NCBI GenBank assembly: GCA_047967505.1
Contig: CM106538.1
DNA from: Dipteris shenzhenensis
Taxonomy: Eukaryota; Polypodiophyta; Polypodiopsida; Gleicheniales
Reading direction: 5' to 3' (one strand)
DNA length: 64,000 nucleotides
A program made the position numbers and the translations under genes. Below, piece by piece: positions 53,586 to 64,000 of this stretch. Below the pieces are notes generated by a model. That model did no database searches. It saw nothing but the letters and a program-made list of their open reading frames with translations, and was not told the origin of the DNA. How positions within the stretch are numbered: position 1 is the first letter of the stretch; the number at the start of each line of letters is the position of its first letter.

Positions 53586-54199
53586 AACGAATGCAGAATG
53601 GGATCAGTAATGTGCAGAGTGGCAAAAGTTGGCCGGGAAAATGCCTAGCATTTCGATGGTACACATCGTTGCTGATGATCTACTGGTGTGCCTGGAGATT
53701 AGCATAATCACCCATGCTAGTACTAAGCTACGAGGACCGAGTCCTAAGGACAGCAACAAGATGTTGGATTGGTTAGCTCAGGAACATGTGCACCGCCAAG
53801 TCTGTGAGTTGGTGGCAAAGGAGCAACCATTGATGTCTCTGCCAAAATCCACAATGACACCTAGTGAAGGGAGAAAGGTGTAGTTTGCGAAACCAGTTGT
53901 TCAATCAAAGGTGAAGACTCAAGTAAAATTCAAATTACACTTACCCAGGAAATGGTTCGACGACGGTCAAAGCAACTCCGTTGTTGGTCTGATAACCAAG
54001 CCAAGATGCGGGTGAATTCTCTGCAAAGGGAGTCGGGGTTGGAGTGCATTTTGGAGGCTCCTATCCAAATTTCATCGGGTTGTTTATTTAATGTGGTTCC
54101 AGGATTCCATCGACAATTGTTGCACTCCCTGCACACAGAGTTGGAACCAGAAGAGGTGGAGCTATGTCAAGCTGATTCATGCCCAGTTCTGATAGTTCC

Positions 54200-54520
54200 T
54201 TTGATTGACATGATAATTTCGGTGATTTCCACAAAGGCACAAAGTCGAACTTTTGCTCCAGGTGCTGGTTGATGGCAATTCGGGGGTAATATTATCACTT
54301 TGAAGACCTACCAAGAAATGGGCTGGATGTCTTTGAAGACCTGCCAAGAAATGGGCTGGATATCTTGGGAGCCGGCACCCTTCTTAGTCCACATGGATGA
54401 TCAATGCTAGGTTCGACCACTCGAAATCTTGCAAGTTGTTGTTCTGGAGGTGGCGGGCATATCATTCGTAGTGTCTTTTGTGGTGCTCAACATGGAAGCC
54501 ACAACACCATAGTATAGTGT
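54200..54520 (+). pseudogene. Gypsy C protease remnant
   Basis: VLVDGNSG at about 54,262-54,285 corresponds to the aspartic protease active site, usually (L/V)(I/V)D(G/T)GS(G/S). The next residues fit only after a frame change. An in-frame 33-bp duplication lies just downstream. Confidence 0.55.
54299..54364 (+). repeat. 33-bp tandem duplication in the gypsy C protease region
   Basis: TTTGAAGACCTRCCAAGAAA units start at 54,299 and 54,332. The period equals 11 codons, so the duplication itself preserves the frame. Confidence 0.92.
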
Positions 54521-54979
54521 ACTTTTGGGTAGGCCTTGGTTGCAGTAAGAGAAAGTCAAGAAAAATTGAGACCAAAACGTCATTTCATTGCAAAGAGGAA
54601 AGAAGAAAGTTCGGATCACAATGGGAGTGGCGGCATCATTGGTGGATGCGGTCCAACCTGTGTTGGCAGAGACAGTGAATATGGCAGACGGTTTGGAGGA
54701 TGATGAGGAGGAAGCCTTTCTTAAGGCAAATCTGGTTCCTATCTTCACCATTGATGTGGAAGGCATTACTGACAGCTACATGCATCACAATGGTTTGGCA
54801 AAAGCAGTCAGCCCTATGTCCCAGAGGGGGAGTTCGAACCCCAACAAGTTGCAGTAGAATTGGATATATGGGATCTCCTGCAACAGGAGAGAAAATTTGA
54901 AGAACGAATGAGTAGAGTCATGTGCGTTCAAGAGCATGCTCTCGATACGGTTTTTCTCGGAGCGGATGGCACATCTAAA

Positions 54980-55740
54980 CTAGTCACAGTCAGCACTCTG
55001 TTGACAACTGAATTTCATAGCGAATTGATTGTCTTGTTGCGAGAATTTCCCGATGTGTTCGCCTATGATTATGCGGATATGAAGGGTCTAGATCCTAAGT
55101 TTTACCAACACCATGTTATAACCTCAAGCCCGATGTCATTCCAATGAAGATACATAGGTATTGTATGAATCCGCATGTGGCCAAGCAAGTGCATGAAGAA
55201 TTGGAGCACTTGTTGTGGATGGGATTCATCGCACCAATTGATAATCTAGAGTGGATTTCCCCGTTTGTCATTGTGCAAAAGAAAAACAAGAAATTGTGGA
55301 TTTGTGTCAACTACTGCAAGCTGAATGTGGCCACAGTTCTTGATCCATTTCCCTTGCCATATATGGATTCACTGCTCAATGAAGTGGCAGGGCATGAGGT
55401 GCACTCCTTCTTGGATGGATATAGCGGGTACAACCAAATCCGAATGGCTTCGAAAGACAAGCCCAAAATAGCATTTATCACATCTTGATGGGGTCTATGT
55501 CTGCATAGTTATGTGGTTTGGATTGTGGAATGCTCCCTCAACCTTTCAAAGGGCAATACAAGATCTTCGGGTCCTACTTGACAGACTTCATGAGGATTTT
55601 CCCAGATGATCTTAGTGTGTTTGGAACTTTCGATGAGCACCTGGAGAACTTGCAAAAATGTTTCCAACGATGCAAGGAATTCTCCTTCAGCCTGAACCCA
55701 ATGAAACGTGCATTCAGAGTCTGTAGCAGCTAACTACTAG
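54980..55740 (+). pseudogene. Gypsy C reverse transcriptase
   Basis: LREFPDVFAYDYADMKGLD (near 55,040) is the conserved lead-in. Then MNPHVAKQVHEELEHLL, WISPFVIVQKKNKKLW, VNYCKLN and HSFLDGYSGYNQIRM (catalytic Asp near 55,415) follow. The second catalytic box reads FPDD near 55,605, where (Y/F)(V/M)DD is expected. Stops near 55,490 and 55,735 and a short shift interrupt the frame. Confidence 0.88.
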
Positions 55741-56009
55741 GGCATGTGATCTCAGCAAAAGGAATTGCAGTGGATCTGAATAAAGTGGTAGTAATTATGC
55801 AAGCCCCAGCACCAACGATGCCTAAGGAATGCTTGCGATTTTCGGGCCAAATTTGATGGCATGGCAGACATCTACAGTTATTGGCTCACATGGCAATTTC
55901 ATTGAATGCATTGGCTCATGTGGAATCGAAGGCATTTGTGTGGACTACAAAGTGCGACCAAGCATACCGGTAGCTGAAAATTCAGCTTTCTAGAGCATCG
56001 ATGCTACTG

Positions 56010-56410
56010 TCTCTGGATTGGGAGAAGAATTTTCATGTGTTTGTGGATGCCTCGGATCACGAGCCATTGGGATCATCTTGATGCAGGAAGATGCAAATAA
56101 GTGGTATCGCCGAGTCTACTATGTGAGCCGATGGCTCTCGACGACTGAAAAGAATTATTCCATCATAGAGCAAGAAGGACTGGGCATGATCTATTCTATC
56201 AAGAAATTTTGGCATTATTTGTTGGGCCGATCATTTATCTTCCATGTTGATCATTCCACATTATTATATTTGGTGAAGCAGCAAAGTCTTAAAGGTTGAT
56301 TAGCACAATGGGTGTTGCTCTTGTAGCAATATGTCTTTGATGTCATTCATCGCTCGGGCTCGCAGCACATGGTTGCAAATTACCTTTCCCGACTGGAGTC
56401 TAGGAAGCTA
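56010..56410 (+). pseudogene. Gypsy C RNase H
   Basis: FHVFVDASDHEPLG-like start near 56,033 (a frame change gives AIGIILMQ), then YYVSRWLSTTEKNYSIIEQE, KKFWHYLLGRSFIFHVDHS and, after TGA near 56,300, VIHRSGSQHMVANYLSR. The order and motifs are those of gypsy RNase H, which removes the RNA strand after reverse transcription. Confidence 0.85.
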
Positions 56411-56639
56411 CCAACGAGAGTGGAGGATGAATTCCCTGATGCAAAGCTTGTAATGATTTTTCAAGCAAATCGAGAGCAAATCCAATCACGGCAAAGGCTG
56501 AAGTCGTCCCAAAAGGACCATGGTCATGCTATGATGAGATGCTCTAGCATTTCTCTCTATACTGGCATCATGCCCAAATACATAAATTGGGATCAGAGGA
56601 AACACTTGGCATTGTGGAGCCGTTCCTTTGAAGTAGTCC

Positions 56640-56856
56640 TAGGATAGTTGTACCAACATCTAATGGAGGTGCTGTTGCAGTGTGTTCCACCTCATGAGCA
56701 GGAAGTAGTGTTCGTGGAAGCCCATTGTGGGGTTTCAAGTGGCCATTTTGGAGGTGAAGTCATTGTAAAGAAAGTTCTGCAGGCAGGGTTATGGGGGCCA
56801 ACCATACAGAAGGATGCTCGATGGTTTGCAAAAAGTTGCGACCTTTGCCAACGGTT
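56640..56856 (+). pseudogene. Gypsy C integrase zinc-binding part (left of A6)
   Basis: VEAHCGVSSGHFGG ... KSCDLCQR is the H2C2 zinc-binding domain at the integrase N-terminus. The frame is cut by the copia A6 LTR at 56,857 and resumes at 62,389 with LGQSTD. Confidence 0.85.
56852..56856. repeat. Target-site duplication of copia A6, left copy (cggtt)
   Basis: CGGTT precedes the 5' LTR and recurs at 62,384-62,388 after the 3' LTR. Confidence 0.95.
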
Positions 56857-57210
56857 TGTTGAGATATCGAGCTCCACTCGCGATATGCCAGGGTGACTGT
56901 TGTGCATTTATGTCACCGACTTGTTAGCTGGAGATGCGGTTGGTACACTGCCCACGAATAATAGCTGGGAGACAGCTATCCTTATCTACACTAGTTCGTG
57001 GCTCAGTTAGTATGCCACCTTAGTTAGTTGAGTTTGGTTTTGAGACCCACATATAGGGTTCTTCTATTTTCTTTGTACGAGAGTTCTTTTGGCTTTCACA
57101 ACTAAGAAGAGGAAAACTGTTTTCAGCCTCCACCTTTGTGTGTATTCCCCCATTGTGATTGTGAGAAAGCCTCAAGTGAGACTCCTTCCCTCTGTCCCGC
57201 AATCTTCACA
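56857..57210 (+). repeat. Copia A6 5' LTR
   Basis: 354 bases, TGTTGAGATATCGAGC to AATCTTCACA, of the GTGATTGTGAG variant. Confidence 0.95.
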
Positions 57211-57223
57211 TGGTTTCAGAGCC
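57211..57223 (+). promoter_or_regulatory. Copia A6 primer binding site
   Basis: TGGTTTCAGAGCC directly follows the LTR; one A to T change from the usual TGGTATCAGAGCC. Confidence 0.88.
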
Positions 57224-57742
57224 TTGGTCGTGGTAAGGAGCTCAAGAAAGCAAGCCAAGTTCGTGGTGTCCTGGTAAGAGGACCAATGTTGCTTTCCTAT
57301 TTCGAGTTTGGGAGCAAATCTCTGCAGGTAGCACAGCCAGAAGTGCAGGAGTGCACTGTTTCAGATTGAGACGCCCTTCGTGGTGTGGCGAGAGCACAGT
57401 ATATGCTGCGGGTAAGGGCGAAGCCCTTAGTGACTTTATTTTTCTGATTTGAGGCCGTTTTAAAGGCGGAAGTTCTTCGTAGGCACTCAGAAAAAGGCCC
57501 TGTTTTTGCTGTGCGACCACTACGCGGCTAGTCGGTGGAAACGTGCCACAGAAATTGCATCGTATGCTTGTGTGTAGAGATATTGGGAGTTACAGATTCA
57601 TGCCTGTTGCCTGTTGATGCAAAATCGTCACTAGGAAGTGACTGTGTGGTGAAATACCACTTTCGTCAGTTTTGCAGATCTGCCCGTGTGAGGCAAAAAG
57701 CTGTGTTTTTTGCAGTGACAAAATATTTTGCAGTGTTCTGTA

Positions 57743-60700
57743 ATGGCATCTGATTCTCTTTCACAGATTGTCACTGAAAAGCTTGACAAGAACAACTTCC
57801 AGGCATGGAAGTTTAGAATGACGAATTTCTTGATGGGAAAAGGCTATTGGGAATTCATTACAGGAAATGAAGAAGAACCTGTTCTTCCTAATGTTCCTAG
57901 TCAACAGGAAATGCAGGCATTCAAAGGATGGCATGAGAGAGCCAGGAAAGTTATGTACTGGCTGTCTATCAGTATTTCGGACTCCATGATTGTGCATATT
58001 CAGGATGCAAATACGCCAAAGGAGGCATGGGATACTTTGGCAAAAATGTATAGCACAAATACGCAAGCCAGGAAAATGCAACTCAAACAGGAGTTGCACA
58101 ATGTGCAGAGAGAAAATTTGAGCATAAATGACTACCACATGAAAGTGAAGAAAATTGCAGATGCACTTGCTTCCATTGGGTCGCCAGTGGATGATGATGA
58201 TTTGGTTTCTGTGACCTTGAATGGTCTACGAAAGGATTATGCATAGTTCCGAACATCCATTGCCGTCCGTGAAAACTTTCCTGATTTTGAGGAGTTGATT
58301 GCTCTTCTAATTTCTGAAGAGCAGAGAAATGGGGGTGCATCTTCTTCAGCAGGAACTTCAAAAGAAACTGTCTTCTACTCAAATGCTGGCAGAGGTAGAG
58401 GCAGAGGTAGAGGAGGCCGATCTGCAGGCCGTGGTAGAAATCAAAATATGCAGCAAACGCAAGAAAACCAGTCCTATGCAGGAGGACGTGGTAACTCTAG
58501 AGGCAGGGGGAGCCAAAGAGGCCGTGGTGGATGGCAGAGAAGCCAAAATGCAAACAGCAATGTTGAATGCTACTATTGTGGCAAAATGGGTCATATGGCT
58601 AAGGACTGCTACAAAAAGCAGAATGACATTATGAATGGAAAATTGCAGCAAGGCAATTATGCATCTTCTAGCAGGCAGGGTGAGCATCTATTTATGGTGC
58701 AGCATATGACCAATTCTGTGACAAGTGCAGAAGAACAAAATGATGTGTGGTATGTTGACTCAGGTGCATCAAACCACATGACAGGTCATGCAGAATGGAT
58801 GCAAGATGCAAGGAAGATGGAAAAGCCAGGATTTGTGGAGACTGGTGATGATACTGCACATCCTATTGTGCAGATTGGCAAAATTCCTTTGTCTATGCAG
58901 GATGGGAAAAAGAAATACTTGTCTGATGTATTTCATGTCCCGAACATCACCAAGAACCTGGTTTCTGTTGGTCAGATGGTTGAGCAGGGCTTGCAGGTCA
59001 GATTTAATCCTCATGGATGCTTTGTTGAGGATATGAAAAATAATGGTCGCTTGATAGCAAAAGGAAAGAAGAAGGGCAGGATGTTTACGTTGGATGCAGA
59101 CATGCCTGAATTGAGTGCAGCAATGTTTGCACATGGGACCGGTGTAGTTGCAGATATTGATATCTGGCACAAATGCATTGGTCATGTTAATATACAGCGA
59201 CTTAAATTAATGCAAGCCCAAAATATTGTTGCACGATTGCCAAAATTCAAGGTTGCAGAAATGCACAAGATTTGTGAAGCCTGTCAATTTGGGAAACAGG
59301 CAAGGAAACCTTTTCCTAGGCATGTTCAAGAGAGTAAAAAACCATTGGAATTAATCCACTCTGATGTGTGGACTACAAAAGCTGCATCTATTGGAGGCTG
59401 TCACTATTTTGTCACATTTATTGATGACTTCAGCAGAAAACTGTGGGTGTATTTTATGAAAAAGAAAAGTGAAGTGTTTGGGCACTTCAAAGCTTTCAAA
59501 GCTATGGTTGAAAAAGAAACAGGCCTGCAAATAAAATGCCTAAGGTCAGATGGAGGGGGAGAGTACCTCTCAAATGAGTTTGCAAGGTTCTTGCAGGAGC
59601 ATGGTATAAAGCAGCAATATTCATGCAGTCATACCCCACAGCAAAATGGAATTGCAGAAAGAAAAAACAGGCATATTGGAGAGGTGTCTCGGGCTATGCT
59701 AAATGAAAAAGATCTACCAGATTATTATTGGGTTGAAGCAGTTGCTACAGCAGTCTATATAATGAACAGGACTCCCACTGCAGCAATACATGGCATGACG
59801 CCAGAGGAGATGTATACTGGTAGGAAACCAGATATTTCTCATTTGAAGATTTTTGGTTGCATTGCTTATGTCCATGTGCTAGATGAGTTGAGGTCCAAGT
59901 TGGATCCAAAAGCTGAGAAGTGCATCTTTATTGGTTATTCTCTACAGCAGAAAGGGTATAGATGCTATAACCCTTCTACACGTAAGTTCACAGTGAGCAG
60001 AGATGTTGTTTTTGATGAGATGAGCAGCTGGTATAAACCAGTAAATGTGATGATTGATGTAGATGCACAAAATGGTAATGCTGCACAGAATGCACAGCAG
60101 CAATCACAAAATATCAGTGGACCTGGAGTGTCCTCTACCAGTGGTTCACATGCTTCGCCATGGACAGGTAGATTGAGATCAGGAGAATCCCCTCAAAGCA
60201 ATGCAGAGAGTGGTACGCAGGTATCACGAAAAGGAAAAGAGAAGGTAGATCAGCCCATGTTTGATGTGAATGTAGGTCACTCTTGTCTGGATGGTGAATC
60301 CAGTGGCTCAGAACAGAGCATTGATGATGAGTTGGGTATTCCTTCTGTTGTTACACCTGGAGTAAGGAAGACCAAGGATGTTTTGAGAGCACCTGGAAGT
60401 GAGCCTATTTTGCGCAGGTCTACCAGGGTTAGGTATCCTGTGGATAGGCTGAAATATGATGGATTTACAACCATTCACTATGCCTATATGGTCAAAGTGA
60501 TACAGGAACCAGAACCCACTTCTTTTGAGCAAGCCATGGGAAATGAAAAATGGGAGAAAGCCATGGATGAAGAAATGGATGCCTTGGATGCTAATGCTAC
60601 ATGGGAATTGGTGCCTTTGCCTAAAGGCAAGAATGCAATTGGCTGTAAGTGGGTTTATAAGATCAAGCACAATGCAGATGGTTCTGTGAATAGATACAAG

Positions 60701-62069
60701 GCAAGAGTAGTTGTCAAGGGGTATGCACAGACATATGGCATTGATTATGAAGAAACTTTCAGCCCGGTTGCAAGGATGGCAATCGTAAGAGCAGTCATTG
60801 CTATGGCTGCATCAAAGGGATGGTCTTTACATCAGATGGATGTAAAGAATGCTTTCTTGCATGGTGATTTGCAAGAAGAGGTCTTTATGGAGCAGCCAGC
60901 AGGTTATGTTCATGCTATTCATCCCGAGTTTGTTTGCAGGTTGAAGAAAGCCTTGTATGGCTTGAAGCAAGCACCTAGAGCATGGTCTGACAAGATAGGA
61001 CAGTATCTTGTCACTATTGGCTTTCAGATTTCCAAGGCAGATTTCTCACTCTATGTGAGAAAAACAGAGAAAGGGATTATGCTGCTGGTCATTTATGTTG
61101 ACGATTTGATCATCACAGGTGAAAATGCTATTGAGGCAGAAGTTTGAGATGAAGGATTTGGCAGAGCTGCGTTATTTCTTGGGCATTGAGGTGATTAGAT
61201 CACCAAGTGGGATACAGCTCTTGCAGAGGCAGTATGGATTGGACATGCTGTCCAAATATGGGATGACAGGCTGTAAGCCTATTTCAGTTCTTTTGGAGCA
61301 GAATGTGAAGCTGAGCGCAGATGCAGGTGAGCTTCTGGAGGACCCTACTATGTACAGACGCATAGTAGGAAGTTTGATTTACATGACTATTACCAGGCCA
61401 GATTTGAGCTATGCTGTTGGGTTGGTAAGTCAGTTTATGCAGGATCCAAGGAAACCGCATTTGGATGCGGCTAGACGCATACTCAAGTATGTGAAGTCCA
61501 CATTGCAGTATGGACTATTTTATGAGGCTGGGGTTCAGATACAGTTGCATGGATACACTGATGCTGATTGGGCTGGTAGCATTTCTGATAGACGATCTAC
61601 TAGTGGATATGTGTTCTCTTTTGGGAGTGCTACAGTCACTTGGAGCAGCAAGAAACAGCCTACAGTTGCCTTGTCGAGCACAGAGGCTGAGTACAGGGGT
61701 GCAGCAATGGCTGCATGTGAGGTAGCTTGGTTGCATAAGCTACTCTATGATATGCATCAGTCTACAGATGGGCCAGTTGTCATTTACTGTGACAACATGA
61801 GCAGCATACACTTGGCAAAGAACCCAGTCTTTCATGCCAGAACAAAGCACATTGAGGTGCATTATCACTATGTGCGGGAGAAGGTTTTACTAGGTCTTAT
61901 TGATCTAGTTTATGTCAGCACAGAGGATCAGGTAGCTGACATATTCACGAAAGCATTGGGCGCAAAGAAGCTGCGCAAGTTCAGAGACCTGCTTGGTGTG
62001 CAGGAATTGGGATTGAGCTCGAGGGGGAGTGTTGAGATATCGAGCTCCACTCGCGATATGCCAGGGTGA
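57743..62069 (+). pseudogene. Copia A6 gag-pol (one nonsense, one frameshift)
   Basis: Starts at ATG 57,743 (MASDSLSQIVTEKLDKNNF). TAG 58,244-58,246 stands for CAG in DYAQFR. The same frame then runs 950 codons from 58,295: Gly/Arg-rich tail, CCHC knuckle CYYCGKMGHMAKDC (about 58,567-58,608), protease D-S-G-A-S, HSDVW integrase core with SDGGGEY and IAERKN, and reverse transcriptase with LHQMDVKNAFLHGD and YVDD (61,094-61,105). A 12-base in-frame loss follows the knuckle. A 26-base deletion near 61,120 shifts the frame; RNase H follows with TDADWAGS, STEAEYRG and YCDNMSS. The frame ends at 62,069 within the 3' LTR. Confidence 0.93.
62021..62029 (+). promoter_or_regulatory. Copia A6 polypurine tract
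   Basis: GAGGGGGAG abuts the 3' LTR and is translated as part of the pol frame. Confidence 0.88.
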
Positions 62070-62383
62070 CTGTTGTGCATTTATGTCACCGACTTGTTAG
62101 CTGGAGATGCGGTTGGTACACCGCCCACGAATAATAGCTGGGAGACAGCTATCCTTATCTACACTAGTTCGTGTCTCAGTTAGTATGCCACCTTAGTGAG
62201 TTGAGTTTGGTTTTGAGACCCACATATAGGGTTCTTCTATTTTCTTTGTACGAGAGTTCTTTTGGCTTTCACAACTAAGAAGAGGAAAACTGTTTTCAGC
62301 CTCCACCGTTGTGTGTATTCCCCCATTGTGATTGTGAGAAAGCCTCAAGTGAGACTCCTTCCCTCTCTCCCACAATCTTCACA
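62030..62383 (+). repeat. Copia A6 3' LTR
   Basis: 354 bases, nearly identical to the 5' LTR, followed by CGGTT. Confidence 0.95.
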
Positions 62384-62388
62384 CGGTT
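62384..62388. repeat. Target-site duplication of copia A6, right copy (cggtt)
   Basis: CGGTT directly follows the 3' LTR and equals the five bases before the 5' LTR. Confidence 0.95.
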
Positions 62389-63380
62389 GGGACAGTCCAC
62401 TGATCGAGACTGCATGCCACTTAATCCCATCTTGCCTTTGGAATCATTTTAGAAATGGGCTGTGGATTTCATGGGTCCATTCAAGCCCACAACTGCCCGA
62501 TGGGAATCGTTACACTTTGGTAGCCAGTGACTTTTGCACCAAATGGGTGGAAGCTTGGGCCTTGCAAGACAACACCCCAAAATCGGCCACAAAGTGTCTA
62601 TACCACAATGTGTTCACTCGGTTCGGGTGTCCAATTGAGATTGTCAGTGACATGGGGACTCATTTTGTCAACAAAGTCATCAAGGAGATGCAACGCTTTT
62701 TATATGGTGATTCATAAGAAGTGTTCTCCCTATTATCCACAAGTGAATGGACTGGCTGAGTCTACCAATCATACATTCAAGAGGATCATGTCGCTATTAG
62801 TGAATGAGCACCACATGAATTGGGATGAAAAGTTGCTGGCAGCACTATGGGCATAATGCACTTATTCAAGGTGGCCACAGGGTTGAGTCCTTTTAAATTG
62901 GCATTTGGGCTAGAAGCAATCATGCCGATTGAACATATTGTTCCGAGTACAAGGATTGCGGTAGAGGACAGGCTCCTCCCATAGGACTCTATGGTATTCC
63001 AATTGGATGTTCTCGACCAATTGGATGATTTGCGAGTGGAGAGCTATTATCTCACCTTGAAGGTTCAAGCTAGGCACAAGCGGAGGGGGGATTTGGCATC
63101 TAAGAAGAAATCTTTTGAGCACGGAAAACTAGTTCTTCTGTTCAACACTCGCCTTGGAAAAATGCCAGGGAAATTGAAATTGCGATGGTCTGGTCTATTC
63201 TAGGTTTTTCATAATTGTGGATCGACATCGTTTTATCTTGCGGATTTGCAAGGGCACGTTCTTCCACATCCAGTTAATGGGTTTTGGCTTCATCCATACC
63301 ATCATGACAGTAGGCTTCAATGCCCATTCCCTATCTCTAATGAGGCATGGATTTCTTAGATTGAGGTGGAGGCGGCCGAG
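62389..63380 (+). pseudogene. Gypsy C integrase core and C-terminus (right of A6)
   Basis: After LGQSTD the core reads KWAVDFMGPFKPTTARW (first catalytic Asp) with a stop just before it, then LVASDFCTKWVEAW, VSDMGTHFVNKVI (second Asp region) and, after a shift near 62,715, YYPQVNGLAESTNHTF (Glu region). C-terminal parts follow: HKRRGDLASKK, FNTRLGKMPGKLKLRWSG, then HNCGSTSFYLADLQGHV and PVNGFWLHPYH near 63,260-63,300. The wording is typical of gypsy integrases that lack a chromodomain, although decay hides the very end. Confidence 0.85.
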
Positions 63381-63647
63381 CCATTGCATGAGGACAAATG
63401 GCAGAAGGGTTTGTGGCATGATGACATCAGTCTTCTGCAAGATCCTAGCCTAGATGCCATGCAACTCACTATCATCAAGATAGGATATTGGCTCTCTGAA
63501 TTCCAACTCTTGTTCCATTGTTTACATGTTGCAGTTTCTTGCTACTTGCTCATCATCGCACTTGCAGTTCTCTTGAGTGCTCCCTCTTCTTCCGTTGGTG
63601 TATATAGATTCTTAGTCAATTGATGCTCGTCTTCAATGGCTATAGAT
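63381..63647. other. Unassigned stretch between gypsy C and the last copia LTR
   Basis: Probably the 3' end of gypsy C, but no LTR or polypurine tract was identified. The last five bases before the next LTR are TAGAT, which would be half of its target duplication. Confidence 0.4.
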
Positions 63648-64000
63648 TGTTGAGATATCGAGCTCCACTCGTGATATGCCAGGGTGACCGTTGTGCATTT
63701 ATGTCACCGACTTATTAGCTGTAGATGCAATTGGTACACCGCCCATGAATAATAGCTGGATGACAGCTATCTTTATGTACTCTAGTTAGTGGCTCAGTTA
63801 GTATGCCACCTAGGTTAGCTGAGTTTGGTTTGAGACCCACATATAGGGTTCACTTATTCCTTTTGTACTTAGAGAGAGTTCTTTTGTCTTTCACAACTAA
63901 GAAGAGGAAATTTGTTTTCAGCCTCCACCTTTGTGTGTATTCCTCCATTGTGTATGTGAGAAAGCTACAACTGAGACTCCTTACTTCTCTCCCACTCTCT
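63648..64000 (+). mobile_element. Copia A7: LTR at the window edge
   Basis: Starts TGTTGAGATATCGAGC and matches the whole copia A LTR (GTGTATGTGAG variant, with a small AGAGAG expansion near 63,872) up to the last base shown. Whether it is a solo LTR or the 5' end of an element cannot be seen from here. Confidence 0.88.

Larger units (their letters stand above)
56857..62383 (+). mobile_element. Copia A6: youngest full-length copia A element
   Basis: 5,527 bases with two 354-base LTRs, primer site, gag-pol, polypurine tract and a perfect CGGTT duplication. The LTRs differ at about six positions by eye, under 2 percent. Only two disabling lesions are obvious: a CAG to TAG stop in gag and a 26-bp deletion after the polymerase YVDD box. 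It is inserted inside the gypsy C integrase, so it is younger than that element. Confidence 0.95.
53002..63380 (+). mobile_element. Gypsy C: degenerate Ty3/gypsy element, split by copia A6
   Basis: Ordered gag zinc knuckles, protease, reverse transcriptase, RNase H and integrase identify Ty3/gypsy (integrase after RNase H). Copia A6 (56,857-62,383) lies within integrase with a clean 5-bp duplication, and the integrase reading resumes on the far side. Stops and shifts are frequent. No LTR of this element was recognised; the extents given are those of the coding matches. Confidence 0.85.

Noticed and set aside
61110-61130. Possible programmed frameshift in A6 polymerase
   Set aside because: Sister copies have 26 more bases here and stay in frame; it is a deletion.

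Overview
The window looks like repeat-dense nuclear DNA of a land plant. Every confidently identified coding region belongs to a retrotransposon: Ty1/copia elements primed by initiator tRNA-Met (TGGTATCAGAGC-type binding sites), Ty3/gypsy remnants, and an L1-type LINE. I see no tRNA or rRNA gene, no CRISPR array and no intact host gene. The only host-gene-like material is a possible multi-exon fragment on the minus strand at 27.8-29.0 kb. I cannot place the lineage beyond land plant from sequence alone.

Layout. 1-5.65 kb holds a degenerate, C/A-rich, coiled-coil-encoding element that I call family X, copy 1, followed by a candidate LTR. 6.4-8.7 kb holds old, unassigned coding-like remnants. 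8.75-12.98 kb is copia D, with 5-bp target duplications; it has lost its reverse transcriptase and carries a 185-bp duplication over the protease site. 13-17.6 kb is AT-rich intergenic DNA with several tandem repeats. 17.6-18.2 kb is a minus-strand gypsy integrase remnant. 18.4-26.5 kb is a chimeric copia A element with two partial gag-pol bodies between one pair of LTRs. 26.5-29.0 kb holds tandem repeats and the exon-like minus-strand ORFs. 29.7-35.4 kb is a decayed copia A copy whose 3' LTR contains a small inverted-repeat transposon. 35.4-39.4 kb is a minus-strand LINE, apparently split by that copia. 39.4-41.4 kb is a minus-strand tandem array of LTR plus RNase H units. 41.4-49.1 kb is a polypyrimidine and minisatellite block interrupted by copia B (42.0-47.9 kb). 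49.4-52.2 kb is family X copy 2 with a candidate LTR. 52.9-63.4 kb is a gypsy element split inside its integrase by the youngest copia A copy (56.86-62.38 kb, target duplication cggtt). Another copia A LTR starts at 63,648 and runs off the window.

How the parts work together. In each copia element Gag forms the particle, the aspartic protease cleaves the polyprotein, integrase joins the cDNA to the genome, and reverse transcriptase with RNase H copies the RNA from the tRNA primer site through the polypurine tract beside the 3' LTR. No copy here has an uninterrupted gag-pol frame. The nesting gives relative ages: gypsy C is older than copy A6 inside it, the LINE is probably older than copy A2, and A2 is older than the small transposon in its LTR. 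In copia A most nonsense codons are CAG to TAG changes, the pattern expected from deamination of methylated cytosine in CHG context.
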